Part shown: positions 56,199 through 64,000 of the stretch, piece after piece
Numbering within the stretch: position 1 is the first letter of the stretch
How the letters are laid out: each line of letters starts with the position of its first letter
Assembly: GCA_025455065.1 (NCBI GenBank)
Contig: JALONG010000003.1
Location: forward strand, 1-64,000
From: Candidatus Kapaibacterium sp.
GTDB lineage: Bacteria > Bacteroidota > Ignavibacteria > Kapaibacteriales > UBA4661
Length of the DNA: 64,000 nucleotides
Reading direction: 5' to 3'
Notes under the pieces: generated by a model
The model's database searches: none
The model's input: the letters and a program-made list of their open reading frames with translations, nothing else
What the model was told of the DNA's origin: nothing
Made by a program: the position numbers and the translations under genes

Positions 56199-56652
56199 GA
56201 ACCGTTACCGAGCCTCCGGCTGATTCAATTTTGGATTTTGCGGATTCAGAAAATTTGTGCGCAGATACTTTAAGTGCTTTCGAGATTGCACCATTACCCA
56301 AGATTTTGAGCGGTACATTACTTTTGCTGATAACACCCAAATCAAACAAGGTATCAAAATCAACCGTGTTATTTTGGAGCGCACCCTCAATTGCCAATTC
56401 TTCCAATCGAGCAACATTCACGCACTGATATTCAATGCGGAAAGGGTTCTTAAATCCATGCTTGGGAAGACGACGATTCAAAGGCATTTGACCGCCTTCA
56501 AAACTGCGCTTACGCTTAAAGTTACTGCGTGATTGATGTCCTTTATGACCACGTGTTGAAGTTCCACCATGACCGGAACCTGTTCCGCGACCGATACGCT
56601 TTACGCTTTTGCGCGAGCCGGGACTGTATGTCAAATTGCCAACGTGTTTCAT
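56191..56652 (-). CDS. rplO: Ribosomal protein L15
   Basis: 153 residues: LTYSPGSRKSVKRIGRGTGS then GHGGTSTRGHKGHQSRS, and EGGQMPLNRRLPKHGFKNPF. L15 assembles late into the large subunit. It overlaps secY, indicating coupled translation. Confidence 0.97.
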   Translation of the reverse strand: MKHVGNLTYSPGSRKSVKRIGRGTGSGHGGTSTRGHKGHQSRSNFKRKRSFEGGQMPLNRRLPKHGFKNPFRIEYQCVNVARLEELAIEGALQNNTVDFDTLFDLGVISKSNVPLKILGNGAISKALKVSAHKFSESAKSKIESAGGSVTVHE

Positions 56653-56679
56653 TGATATTCAACCTTCAAAGGATGAGAA

Positions 56680-56865
56680 TTAGTCTGCGATTTCTTCAAC
56701 TTTTACAAGATGCTGAACAACATTCAACATTCCTAGTGTAGTAGCACTTTTGGGCTGCACCGTTGTCGAATGTGGACGACCAAGCCCTAAGGCTTTAATG
56801 GTGCGCTTTTGTACTTCTAAGCAATTAATCGTGCTACGCACTTGAGTAATTTTGAGCTTTGCCAT
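56680..56865 (-). CDS. rpmD: Ribosomal protein L30
   Basis: 61 residues: KLKITQVRSTINCLEVQKRT then IKALGLGRPHSTTVQP, ending MLNVVQHLVKVEEI. The short bacterial L30 form, placed between rpsE and rplO as usual. Confidence 0.95.
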   Translation of the reverse strand: MAKLKITQVRSTINCLEVQKRTIKALGLGRPHSTTVQPKSATTLGMLNVVQHLVKVEEIAD

Positions 56866-56929
56866 AACGTGAACAATAAAATATGATTGCGGTAGTTACG
56901 CCTAAATCCGTATCAATACTGACGAAGCA

Positions 56930-57433
56930 TTAACCAAACATAACTTTGCGAACGTCAAGACCTCGACGCTCTGCAATCGTTTGTGCATCCTGCAACTGTG
57001 TCAGAGCCTTGAATGTTGCTTTCACCGTGTTGTGAGGATTGGATGAACCAAGACTTTTTGTCAATACGTCTTGCACACCAGCCATCTCCAACACAGCGCG
57101 TACGCCGCCTGAGGCAATAACACCTGTACCCGGCGTTGCAGGCTTAAGTAATACTTTTCCTGCGCCGAACTTGCCAAAAACATCGTGCGGAATGGTATTT
57201 CCGTTCAAGGTAATTTTTACAAGGCTTTTTCGCGCAGCATCGGTAGCTTTGGTAATTGCGTCTGTTACTTCATTCGCTTTACCAAGACCATAACCGACAT
57301 GACCGTTTCCGTCGCCAACAACGACAATCGCGCTAAATCCAAAGCGGCGACCGCCCTTCACGACCTTCGCAGTACGAGCAACGTTTACAAGTTTGTCTTT
57401 GAGTTCTAACTCAGATGCTTTCTGTCTAGCCAC
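56930..57433 (-). CDS. rpsE: Ribosomal protein S5
   Basis: 167 residues. [20 protein letters not shown] and [20 protein letters not shown] are the double-stranded-RNA-binding-like domain; [20 protein letters not shown] is the second domain. S5 helps set decoding accuracy. Confidence 0.98.
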   Translation of the reverse strand: MARQKASELELKDKLVNVARTAKVVKGGRRFGFSAIVVVGDGNGHVGYGLGKANEVTDAITKATDAARKSLVKITLNGNTIPHDVFGKFGAGKVLLKPATPGTGVIASGGVRAVLEMAGVQDVLTKSLGSSNPHNTVKATFKALTQLQDAQTIAERRGLDVRKVMFG

Positions 57434-57518
57434 AGCAACACTCTGTAAAAATGTGATAGGTATTGATTACAATTTGAAGAAGACGAAAAGTCTTCATTTA
57501 ATCGCCAGGAATGGAGAT

Positions 57519-57887
57519 TTAGAACTCCAAACCGGCTTCACGGGCAGCGTCAGCAAAGGCTTTCACTCTGCCGTGATAGATATAACCGTTACGGTCGAAT
57601 ACAACGCTCTTTACACCAGCAGCTGATGCACGCTTCGCCAACAATTCGCCGACCATTTTGCTAATATCCGCTTTGCTTGTTGCAGAAGAAAGTTTGTCTT
57701 TCAATTCTTTATCTGCACTTGAAGCAGCAACAACCGTATGCATTTTGGCATCATCAATTACTTGAGCATAAAAATGGCTCAAGCTACGGTACACGCTAAG
57801 GCGTGGACGTTCGGTTGTACCGCGAACTTTGCGGCTAATGCTTTTTTTGCGGCGCTCACGACGCTCGTGTTTGTTAGTAGTAATCAT
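57519..57887 (-). CDS. rplR: Ribosomal protein L18
   Basis: 122 residues: RRKKSISRKVRGTTERPRLS then VYRSLSHFYAQVIDD, and VKSVVFDRNGYIYHGRVKAF then ADAAREAGLEF. It binds 5S rRNA. Confidence 0.97.
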   Translation of the reverse strand: MITTNKHERRERRKKSISRKVRGTTERPRLSVYRSLSHFYAQVIDDAKMHTVVAASSADKELKDKLSSATSKADISKMVGELLAKRASAAGVKSVVFDRNGYIYHGRVKAFADAAREAGLEF

Positions 57888-57992
57888 AGTTTCGGACTGA
57901 TCAAATACTATATTATCAATTCAGTAAACATTTGATGCAACTTGATGAATCCAGAATGGATGCGACCAAGAGCGTAGCAATGAAAATAAATC

Positions 57993-58538
57993 TTACTTAC
58001 CTTTGCCGCCCGATTTACCAGCTTTGCGCACGATGTATTCACCTTGATAGCGAACACCTTTGCCTTTGTATGGCTCTGGCGGACGCAATTCGCGCAATTT
58101 CGCTGCTACTTCACCAACAAGCTGTTTGTCAATACCGCTTACACTGAATTGTGTCGGCGTAGCCACTGCAAGGGTAATACCTGGCGGCGGGATAAACAAA
58201 ATCGGGTGCGAATAGCCAAGAGTAAGGTAGAGATTCTTGCCACGCATTTCCACTTTGTACCCCACACCCTCGACATCTAAGGTCTTGGTGAAGCCTTTGG
58301 TAACACCTTCAATCATGGAGGCAACCATAGCGCGTGTTAATCCGTGTAAAGCACGGGTATGCTTTTCTTCGGATGCACGGGCGAAAGACATTGTTCCGTC
58401 TTTCATTTCGTGGGAAATTCCTGTTGGCAAACCGAATTCCAATTCGCCTTTCGGACCTTTCACTTTAATTTGCGTACCGCTCACGGAAACTTGTGCTTCC
58501 TTCGGTATCGAAATGAGTTTTTTACCGATACGAGACAC
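57993..58538 (-). CDS. rplF: Ribosomal protein L6, GTG start
   Basis: 181 residues. The true start is GTG 58538 (reading VSRIGKKLISIPKEA), because an AAGGAG ribosome site lies eight bases upstream and the next 26 in-frame residues upstream do not look like L6. GVTKGFTKTLDVEGVGYKVE and RELRPPEPYKGKGVRYQGEY are conserved. L6 lies near the factor-binding centre of the large subunit. Confidence 0.96.
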   Translation of the reverse strand: MSRIGKKLISIPKEAQVSVSGTQIKVKGPKGELEFGLPTGISHEMKDGTMSFARASEEKHTRALHGLTRAMVASMIEGVTKGFTKTLDVEGVGYKVEMRGKNLYLTLGYSHPILFIPPPGITLAVATPTQFSVSGIDKQLVGEVAAKLRELRPPEPYKGKGVRYQGEYIVRKAGKSGGKGK

Positions 58539-58637
58539 GGCAAGTTCTCCTTCAAATGCTAAAGTTATTGTAAGTAAAATCGCAGAACACTGGTGATAAC
58601 AAAGGCGATAAGCCAAAGGTGCGTATTGTTCGCCAGC

Positions 58638-59033
58638 TTAGTAAATCGTGCAAAGAATTTCACCGCCGACATTCAGCTTACGTGCTTCTTTGTCTGTCAT
58701 TACGCCTTTCGGTGTGGACAAAATTGCAATGCCCAAACCACTACGCACACGAGGTGCTTCGGCAGACGGAGTATAACGGCGCAAACCCGGGCGGCTTACA
58801 CGAGTAATCTCGTCAAACGGCGCACGACCATTGAAGTAACGCAATGAAACGCGCAAGATATTTTGCTTGTTATCTTCGATAACCTGATAATCCCCGATGT
58901 ATCCCTGCTCTTTAAGAATTTTCGCAATAGCGATTTTCATATTCGAGCAAGGAACGTCCAGACGCTTATGCCGTGCTTTCGCTGCATTACGAATACGGGT
59001 CAGGAAGTCAGATATTGGATCAGTAACCTGCAT
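58638..59033 (-). CDS. rpsH: Ribosomal protein S8
   Basis: 131 residues: DPISDFLTRIRNAAKARHKR at the start, and GLGIAILSTPKGVMTDKEAR then KLNVGGEILCTIY at the end. S8 binds 16S rRNA early in 30S assembly and in enterobacteria also represses the spc operon. Confidence 0.98.
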   Translation of the reverse strand: MQVTDPISDFLTRIRNAAKARHKRLDVPCSNMKIAIAKILKEQGYIGDYQVIEDNKQNILRVSLRYFNGRAPFDEITRVSRPGLRRYTPSAEAPRVRSGLGIAILSTPKGVMTDKEARKLNVGGEILCTIY

Positions 59034-59118
59034 TGTACTTGAACAATTGATGATATTTTGATAGTTGTTTCGTTGTTACCCGTCGCAAGAGCGGCAATTC
59101 TAAGCGTTGTCGCTTCAA

Positions 59119-59388
59119 TTACCACGAAGATTTGCGAATACCCGGAATCTTACCGTCAAGCGCAAGTTCACGGAATTTATTACGTCCTAAGCCAAATTTA
59201 CGATACACACCTCTTCCGCGACCTGTAAGGCTGCAACGACTGCGCAAACGTGTTGAAGAACTGTTGCGTGGAAGTTTTTGCAATGCCTCCCAGTCGCCGG
59301 CTTCTTTGAGCGCAGCACGTTTTTCTGCGTATTTATCAACGAGTTTTTGACGCTTTGCGTTCCGTGCTTTGATTGCTGTTGTGGACAT
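59119..59388 (-). CDS. rpsN: Ribosomal protein S14, zinc-free form
   Basis: 89 residues of the long form: [20 protein letters not shown] then [20 protein letters not shown], ending IPGIRKSSW. It lacks the CxxC pairs of the short zinc-binding S14. Together with the cysteine-free L36 it suggests a low-zinc ribosome set. Confidence 0.97.
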   Translation of the reverse strand: MSTTAIKARNAKRQKLVDKYAEKRAALKEAGDWEALQKLPRNSSSTRLRSRCSLTGRGRGVYRKFGLGRNKFRELALDGKIPGIRKSSW

Positions 59389-59426
59389 AGACGTTCTAAG
59401 AAGATAAAGAATGATTCTTCGTGAAT

Positions 59427-60074
59427 TTACGCTGCGGCTTCTTGTTGTTTACGGAACGGGAAGCCAAATTCCTTGAGAAGCGCATATGCTTCTTCGTCGG
59501 TTTCTGCGGTTGTTACAAACGTAATATCCATACCGCGAATTTTGCTGACTTTATCAACATCAATTTCAGGGAAGATAATCTGCTCTTTGATACCCATTGA
59601 GTAGTTACCACGCCCATCGAAAGATTTATCCGACAAACCACGAAAGTCGCGGATACGAGGAGCAACGATATTGATAAAGCGGTCAAGAAATTCAAACATT
59701 TGACCACGACGAAGCGTAACGCGGCAACCTATAGGCTGGTTGATACGCAACTTAAAATTTGAAATAGCTTCCTTAGCAACAGTTACTGCGGGGCGCTGAC
59801 CGGTAATGAGTTCCATTTCCGTAATCGCAGACTGCATAATTTTTTGGTCTTGCGTTGCACCACCAACACCCATGTTGATTACAATCTTATGAAGTTTCGG
59901 AACTTGCATAATGGATTTGTAATTGAACTTTTTCATAAGCGCTGGAACGACGTTATCTTTATAGGTTTTTGCTAACCTTGCTTCCGGCGCTTTGGGCGCA
60001 CTTTCGGGCAATCGTGAGCCTTCAAATGCGAATTCTGTTTTTTTGCTTTTGCCTTGCTGTTGCTGCTTTGCCAT
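59427..60074 (-). CDS. rplE: Ribosomal protein L5 with N-terminal extension
   Basis: 215 residues. The L5 core starts near residue 37 ([20 protein letters not shown]) and includes [20 protein letters not shown] and [20 protein letters not shown]-like text. About 35 extra N-terminal residues (Gln/Lys-rich then [20 protein letters not shown]) precede it compared with E. coli L5 (179 residues). It binds 5S rRNA. No better internal start is obvious. Confidence 0.96.
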   Translation of the reverse strand: MAKQQQQGKSKKTEFAFEGSRLPESAPKAPEARLAKTYKDNVVPALMKKFNYKSIMQVPKLHKIVINMGVGGATQDQKIMQSAITEMELITGQRPAVTVAKEAISNFKLRINQPIGCRVTLRRGQMFEFLDRFINIVAPRIRDFRGLSDKSFDGRGNYSMGIKEQIIFPEIDVDKVSKIRGMDITFVTTAETDEEAYALLKEFGFPFRKQQEAAA

Positions 60075-60130
60075 AGCTAATGATTATTCAAGAAAGGTAA
60101 TGAGTTCCGACTGAAGAAGCACTGTTAAGA

Positions 60131-60454
60131 CTAGACTTCTTCGCCAGTTGTTCTTGCGATACGAACACGCTTTGTTTCGCCGTCCTGCTCGGTGACTTTT
60201 ACACCCAAGCGAGTGGGATTGCCCGCTCCGTCAAGCAAGAGGACGTTGGAATAATGAATCGGCATTTCGCGCTCAATGATTTGACCGCCTTGTTGTGCAT
60301 TCGGATTCGCCTTCATATGGCGCTTACGAACATTCACACCTTCAACGACCAAGCGCATTTTATCGGGAAGAACTTCCACAACGCGACCTTCTTTGCCTTT
60401 GTCGTTTCCGGCGATTACACGAACATTATCGCCTTTTTTAATTTTGAGTTTCAT
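60131..60454 (-). CDS. rplX: Ribosomal protein L24
   Basis: 107 residues: KLKIKKGDNVRVIAGNDKGK then EGRVVEVLPDKMRLVVEGVN carry the KOW motif; HMKANPNAQQGGQIIEREMP is conserved. L24 starts large-subunit assembly. Confidence 0.97.
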   Translation of the reverse strand: MKLKIKKGDNVRVIAGNDKGKEGRVVEVLPDKMRLVVEGVNVRKRHMKANPNAQQGGQIIEREMPIHYSNVLLLDGAGNPTRLGVKVTEQDGETKRVRIARTTGEEV

Positions 60455-60535
60455 AGCAATTCAGTAAAGATAAATCTTCGTCAAATTTTCATCGTCTCTT
60501 AGCGTTTTCGCCCGAAACAGAAGTGTAGAGAAGTC

Positions 60536-60904
60536 TTAGAGAACTTCAGGAGCAAGCGAAACAATTTTCATGAAGTTTTTATCACGAAGTTCACGTGCAA
60601 CAGGTCCGAAAATACGTGTACCACGCGGTTCGCCTTGGTTGTTCAGCAAAACTGCTGCATTTTCGTCAAAACGAATAAACGAGCCATCTTTACGGCGAAT
60701 CTCTTTTTTTGTGCGGACAATAACTGCACGAGATTTATCGCCTTTTTTTACACCCGCATTCGGAATAGCATCTTTTACGGAAACAACGATAATATCGCCG
60801 ATGCCTGCGTAACGCTTCTCATGCCCGCCCAATACGCGGATACAACGTACTTTTCTTGCGCCGGAATTATCGGCAACCACAAGGTTTGTTTCTTCTTGAA
60901 TCAT
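60536..60904 (-). CDS. rplN: Ribosomal protein L14
   Basis: 122 residues: [20 protein letters not shown] then [17 protein letters not shown], and [20 protein letters not shown] then [20 protein letters not shown]. Fully conserved; binds the subunit interface. Confidence 0.98.
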   Translation of the reverse strand: MIQEETNLVVADNSGARKVRCIRVLGGHEKRYAGIGDIIVVSVKDAIPNAGVKKGDKSRAVIVRTKKEIRRKDGSFIRFDENAAVLLNNQGEPRGTRIFGPVARELRDKNFMKIVSLAPEVL

Positions 60905-60994
60905 TGTAAAATACGCTCACTTTCTGAGTAAAAGGGTCGCAAAGTAGAAAAAATCTTCTAAAGATAGTTGGTGTATGTCGCTGAAGAGTCGAAA

Positions 60995-61273
60995 TCATTT
61001 CGCACGTTCAAGGACTTCTACCAAGCGCCAGCGCTTATTCGCACTAAGCGGACGAGTTTCCATGATGCGCACGGTGTCACCTTCGTTGCAGGTGTTTTCT
61101 GCGTCATGAGTCATAAACTTGGTTGTCTTTTTGAAGTATTTCTTGTAAATCGGGTGTGCTACTTGACGCTCAACGGCGACAATAATTGTTTTGTCCATTT
61201 TTTTGGCGCTAACAACCTTACCGATTTTTACTTTGCGTCTTCCGCGCTGAGTCTGAGTTTGTGTCGTTTCCAT
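60995..61273 (-). CDS. rpsQ: Ribosomal protein S17
   Basis: 92 residues: [20 protein letters not shown] then [20 protein letters not shown], and [20 protein letters not shown]. Early 16S rRNA binder. Confidence 0.97.
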   Translation of the reverse strand: METTQTQTQRGRRKVKIGKVVSAKKMDKTIIVAVERQVAHPIYKKYFKKTTKFMTHDAENTCNEGDTVRIMETRPLSANKRWRLVEVLERAK

Positions 61274-61296
61274 TGGAAATCTTGTTATGGTCGTTA

Positions 61297-61497
61297 TTAT
61301 GAACGTTTACGCTCAGTAATGATAGTATTGATTCGAGCAATATCTTTGCGAAGGGTTTTCAAATATGCTGAATTTTCCACTTCGCCGAGCGTCTTTTTGA
61401 AACGAAGGTTTGCAAGAGTCTCTTGAGCATCTTTGAGGTTCATTGTCAAATCTGCATCGTTGAGTTTGCGGAGGTCTTCGGATTTACGAGCTTTCAT
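61297..61497 (-). CDS. rpmC: Ribosomal protein L29
   Basis: 66 residues: [20 protein letters not shown] then [20 protein letters not shown], ending [15 protein letters not shown]. Two-helix protein next to the exit tunnel. Confidence 0.96.
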   Translation of the reverse strand: MKARKSEDLRKLNDADLTMNLKDAQETLANLRFKKTLGEVENSAYLKTLRKDIARINTIITERKRS

Positions 61498-61514
61498 TGT
61501 TTCTCAGGCTCCTT

Positions 61515-61940
61515 TTAGTGATGCTCTTGCGCATCAACGCGCGTTACAAATTTCGTTTTAATCGGCAGTTTGTGCGATGCAAGACGCATTGCCTCCATTG
61601 CCCGTTCTTTGGTTACACCGTCGAGTTCAAAAAGAATACGACCAGGTTTCACAACGGCGACGTAGTATTCAGTGCTACCTTTACCGGAACCCATTCGCAC
61701 TTCGGCGGGTTTTTTGGTGTACGGTTTGTCTGGAAAAATACGAATCCAAACTTTACCGTCGCGGCGCAAATAACGGTTAATGGCAATACGCGCCGACTCA
61801 ATTTGACGATTGGTAATCCACGCTGGCTCTAAGGCTTTCAAAGCAAATGTGCCAAAAGCAACCTGTGAACCGCGATATGCTTTACCCTTCATCCTACCGC
61901 GCTGTGTTTTGCGGTATTTTACTCTTTTTGGTAGCAGCAT
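61515..61940 (-). CDS. rplP: Ribosomal protein L16
   Basis: 141 residues: [40 protein letters not shown], and [21 protein letters not shown]16 lines the A-site tRNA path of the large subunit. Confidence 0.98.
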   Translation of the reverse strand: MLLPKRVKYRKTQRGRMKGKAYRGSQVAFGTFALKALEPAWITNRQIESARIAINRYLRRDGKVWIRIFPDKPYTKKPAEVRMGSGKGSTEYYVAVVKPGRILFELDGVTKERAMEAMRLASHKLPIKTKFVTRVDAQEHH

Positions 61941-62020
61941 GATAATTCCTTAATGCTTGTAATGCGTTATTGCGATAAGTTCAGAAGCGCTGCGGTCTTG
62001 CATGATGCAAACGACCTGCT

Positions 62021-62704
62021 TTAGCGCGAGGATTTCCCGGCTGGTGCTGCCGGCTTTTCTTGGTACATTGACGCGCTTCCGCCCAATACTTCACCTAGAC
62101 AAACCCAAATCTTGATGCCGATAGCACCGTAGATTGTTTGTGCTGTTGAGGTTGCGTAGTCAATGTTTGCACGCAATGTGTGAAGCGGCACACGACCTTC
62201 GCGGTATTGCTCCATGCGAGACATATCCGCACCACCAAGACGACCATTGCAAACGACACGGATGCCTTCAGCACCCATGCGCATAGCAGAGCTAACTGCT
62301 TGCTTCATTGCGCGGCGATAGGAAATACGACCTTCAAGCTGTTGCGCGATAGTATCGGCGATGAGTTGCGCATCAATTTCAGGGCGCTTGATTTCGCTGA
62401 TAAGAATTTTTACTTCTTTGGAAGTAATCTTCTTCAACTCCTCTTCAAGCTGCGCAATCTCTTTGCCTGAGCGACCAATAACAACACCCGGACGAGATGT
62501 TTTAATCGTCAAACGAATTTGTTTTGGTGTGCGCTCAACAACAATCCGTGAAATACCTGCTTTTTTGAGACGCTCATGCAAGTATTTACGAACCATCATA
62601 TCTTCTGAGAGCTTACCGGCAAAGTTCTTATCGTCGAACCAGTTAGCATCCCATGCGCGAATGATTCCAAGACGGAAACCAATAGGGCTTGTTTTCTGAC
62701 CCAA
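62021..62704 (-). CDS. rpsC: Ribosomal protein S3
   Basis: 227 residues: MGQKTSPIGFRLGIIRAWDA, the KH-domain loop GVVIGRSGKEIAQLEEELKK, and GAEGIRVVCNGRLGGADMSR. S3 helps unwind mRNA at the entry channel. Confidence 0.98.
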   Translation of the reverse strand: MGQKTSPIGFRLGIIRAWDANWFDDKNFAGKLSEDMMVRKYLHERLKKAGISRIVVERTPKQIRLTIKTSRPGVVIGRSGKEIAQLEEELKKITSKEVKILISEIKRPEIDAQLIADTIAQQLEGRISYRRAMKQAVSSAMRMGAEGIRVVCNGRLGGADMSRMEQYREGRVPLHTLRANIDYATSTAQTIYGAIGIKIWVCLGEVLGGSASMYQEKPAAPAGKSSR

Positions 62705-62749
62705 AGCGAATCTCCTAGTCGAAATGATACGTTGAGTGAATAATCTTCG

Positions 62750-63103
62750 TTATTGATTGGAAGAAACAACGATTGTCAAATGATTCATGCGCTTGCGAAT
62801 GCGATACGCACGCCCCATTGGAGCAGGACTGATACGGCGAAGCATCGGACCGCCATTGACAAATGCTGCTTTGACTGTTGCGCCATCCATATCGAAGCGA
62901 ACACCTTCGTTCTTGTCTTCGAGATTGGCGTATGCGGAGCGCAGAACGAGTTCTGCTTCACGCGCAGCGTGTTTCGAGTTAAATTTCAGAATACCAATTG
63001 CTTCTGAAACGCTTTTGCCGCGAATCAAGTCCACGACGAGGCGCATCTTGCGGGGTGAGCCGGGCAGAAAACGCTTAGTTGCTTGTGCTTCAAACTTTTG
63101 CAT
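62750..63103 (-). CDS. rplV: Ribosomal protein L22
   Basis: 117 residues: FLPGSPRKMRLVVDLIRGKS and FVNGGPMLRRISPAPMGRAY then RIRKRMNHLTIVV, the hairpin that reaches into the exit tunnel. Confidence 0.98.
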   Translation of the reverse strand: MQKFEAQATKRFLPGSPRKMRLVVDLIRGKSVSEAIGILKFNSKHAAREAELVLRSAYANLEDKNEGVRFDMDGATVKAAFVNGGPMLRRISPAPMGRAYRIRKRMNHLTIVVSSNQ

Positions 63104-63123
63104 CGGTGATACCTTTGAAAAAA

Positions 63124-63405
63124 TTATTTACCTTTAAGATCTTTTCTGTTGCCCGAATGACCTTTGAAGGTACGTGTCGGCGCGAATTCACCAAGTTTAT
63201 GACCAACCATGTTTTCCGATACATACACCGGAATAAACTTATTGCCGTTGTGTACAGCAAATGTATGACCAACAAACTCCGGTGCAATTGTCGAAGCACG
63301 CGACCACGTTTTAAGAACGACTTTTTTGTTGGATGCGTTCAATGCGCTGACTTTTTTTGCCAACTTAACGCTAATAAACGGTCCTTTTTTCAGTGAACGA
63401 GCCAT
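63124..63405 (-). CDS. rpsS: Ribosomal protein S19
   Basis: 93 residues: [20 protein letters not shown], and [20 protein letters not shown] then [14 protein letters not shown]. Binds 16S rRNA in the head with S13. Confidence 0.98.
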   Translation of the reverse strand: MARSLKKGPFISVKLAKKVSALNASNKKVVLKTWSRASTIAPEFVGHTFAVHNGNKFIPVYVSENMVGHKLGEFAPTRTFKGHSGNRKDLKGK

Positions 63406-63439
63406 TGTACGGTATTGCTAATAATTCGTGGTAAGAATG

Positions 63440-64000
63440 TTACTTCACTCTGCGGCGAACAATATACTTATCGGACGGTTTACGCTTTTTACGTGTTTTC
63501 AAGCCTTTTGCAAGCTGACCCCACGGTGAACGCGGATGCAAACGACCACCACCGGACTTCGAGCGACCTTCACCGCCACCCATCGGGTGATCAACGGGGT
63601 TCATCGCCATACCGCGCGATTGCGGACGCACACCAAACCAAATCATGCGACCTGCTTTGCCATATGAAACGTTTTCGTGGTCTGCGTTGCCGATTGTTCC
63701 AAGCGTTGCAAGGCAATTTACGGGAACCATGCGAACTTCGCTGGAAGGCAATTTCACTTGAGCATATTTCTCATCACGTGCGACAAGAACGGCTGCATTA
63801 CCCGCACTACGAGCGATTTGACCGCCTTTGCCCGGCTTCATCTCAACATTATGGATGAATGAGCCGACAGGGATACGCGCAAGGGGAAGTGCATTTCCAT
63901 CACGGATTTCTGCACCTGCACCGGATTGAAGTACATCGCCAACTTTAATGGAATTGGGCGCGAGGATATAACGCAGTTCACCGTCATCATATTTCAAAAG
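63440..64000 (-). CDS. rplB: Ribosomal protein L2, C-terminal part
   Basis: About 186 residues from the window edge to the stop; the N-terminal third lies beyond 64000. [40 protein letters not shown] and [20 protein letters not shown] are the peptidyl-transferase-side segments of L2, including the conserved His. The ribosomal cluster continues to the right of the window. Confidence 0.98.
   Translation of the reverse strand, partial: LLKYDDGELRYILAPNSIKVGDVLQSGAGAEIRDGNALPLARIPVGSFIHNVEMKPGKGGQIARSAGNAAVLVARDEKYAQVKLPSSEVRMVPVNCLATLGTIGNADHENVSYGKAGRMIWFGVRPQSRGMAMNPVDHPMGGGEGRSKSGGGRLHPRSPWGQLAKGLKTRKKRKPSDKYIVRRRVK

Overview
The window looks like a chromosomal segment of a Gram-negative bacterium of the Bacteroidota/Chlorobiota (FCB) lineage. 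The S8 protease at 40821-42650 ends in a type IX secretion (Por) sorting domain. Many exported proteins have lipid-rich signal peptides ending in AQ. An S10-spc-alpha ribosomal supercluster occupies the right edge. The exact phylum (for example a Kapabacteria-like member of the Chlorobi side) is a guess; no rRNA or tRNA gene was recognised.

Layout. 1-4.9 kb: a fimbrial chaperone-usher locus (two DUF4402-type subunits, a PapD-like chaperone, an outer-membrane usher). 5.2-10.3 kb: two soluble sensor kinases, one a 1256-residue multi-PAS hybrid. 10.3-14.3 kb: nhaA, gpmA and an exported TldD-like protease. 14.3-20.1 kb, minus strand: a surface-sugar operon of nonulosonic-acid type (NeuB/PseI-like synthase, aldo/keto reductase, SpsF-like cytidylyltransferase, class III aminotransferase, sugar amidotransferase). 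20.2-27.6 kb, minus strand: an accessory stretch with a GH3 enzyme, an ABC-type ATPase overlapping a small possible nuclease, a MazF-type toxin pair, a TraB/GumN protein, a class A beta-lactamase and two hicAB pairs. 27.6-30.9 kb: carB. 31-34.2 kb: NHL-repeat protein, antitoxin-like protein, VOC protein and AraC regulator. 34.2-42.7 kb: coaX, panD, methylmalonyl-CoA epimerase, a glycosyltransferase, a leucine-rich repeat protein and the S8 protease. 42.7-49.5 kb, minus strand: a five-gene DNA phosphorothioation (Dnd) operon carrying a GIY-YIG protein and a DndE-HerA fusion. 49.7-50.5 kb: a HEPN/MNT pair whose MNT half is frameshifted. 50.6-64 kb, minus strand: rplQ-rpoA-rpsK-rpsM-rpmJ-infA-map-secY-rplO-rpmD-rpsE-rplR-rplF-rpsH-rpsN-rplE-rplX-rplN-rpsQ-rpmC-rplP-rpsC-rplV-rpsS-rplB(partial). 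rpsD is missing from its usual place between rpsK and rpoA.

The most unusual large-scale signal is that accessory cassettes sit next to conserved genes whose ends are duplicated at the far edge of the cassette. A 44-bp copy of the carB 3' end lies at 24367, a 110-bp copy of the carB 5' end (start codon lost) at 33946, and a ~130-bp copy of the rplQ 3' end plus terminator at 49571. With the Dnd/GIY-YIG operon, the ATPase/nuclease-like pair and the nested inverted repeat separating hicA from hicB, the 20-50 kb interval reads as a defence and toxin-antitoxin landing zone inside an otherwise housekeeping chromosome.
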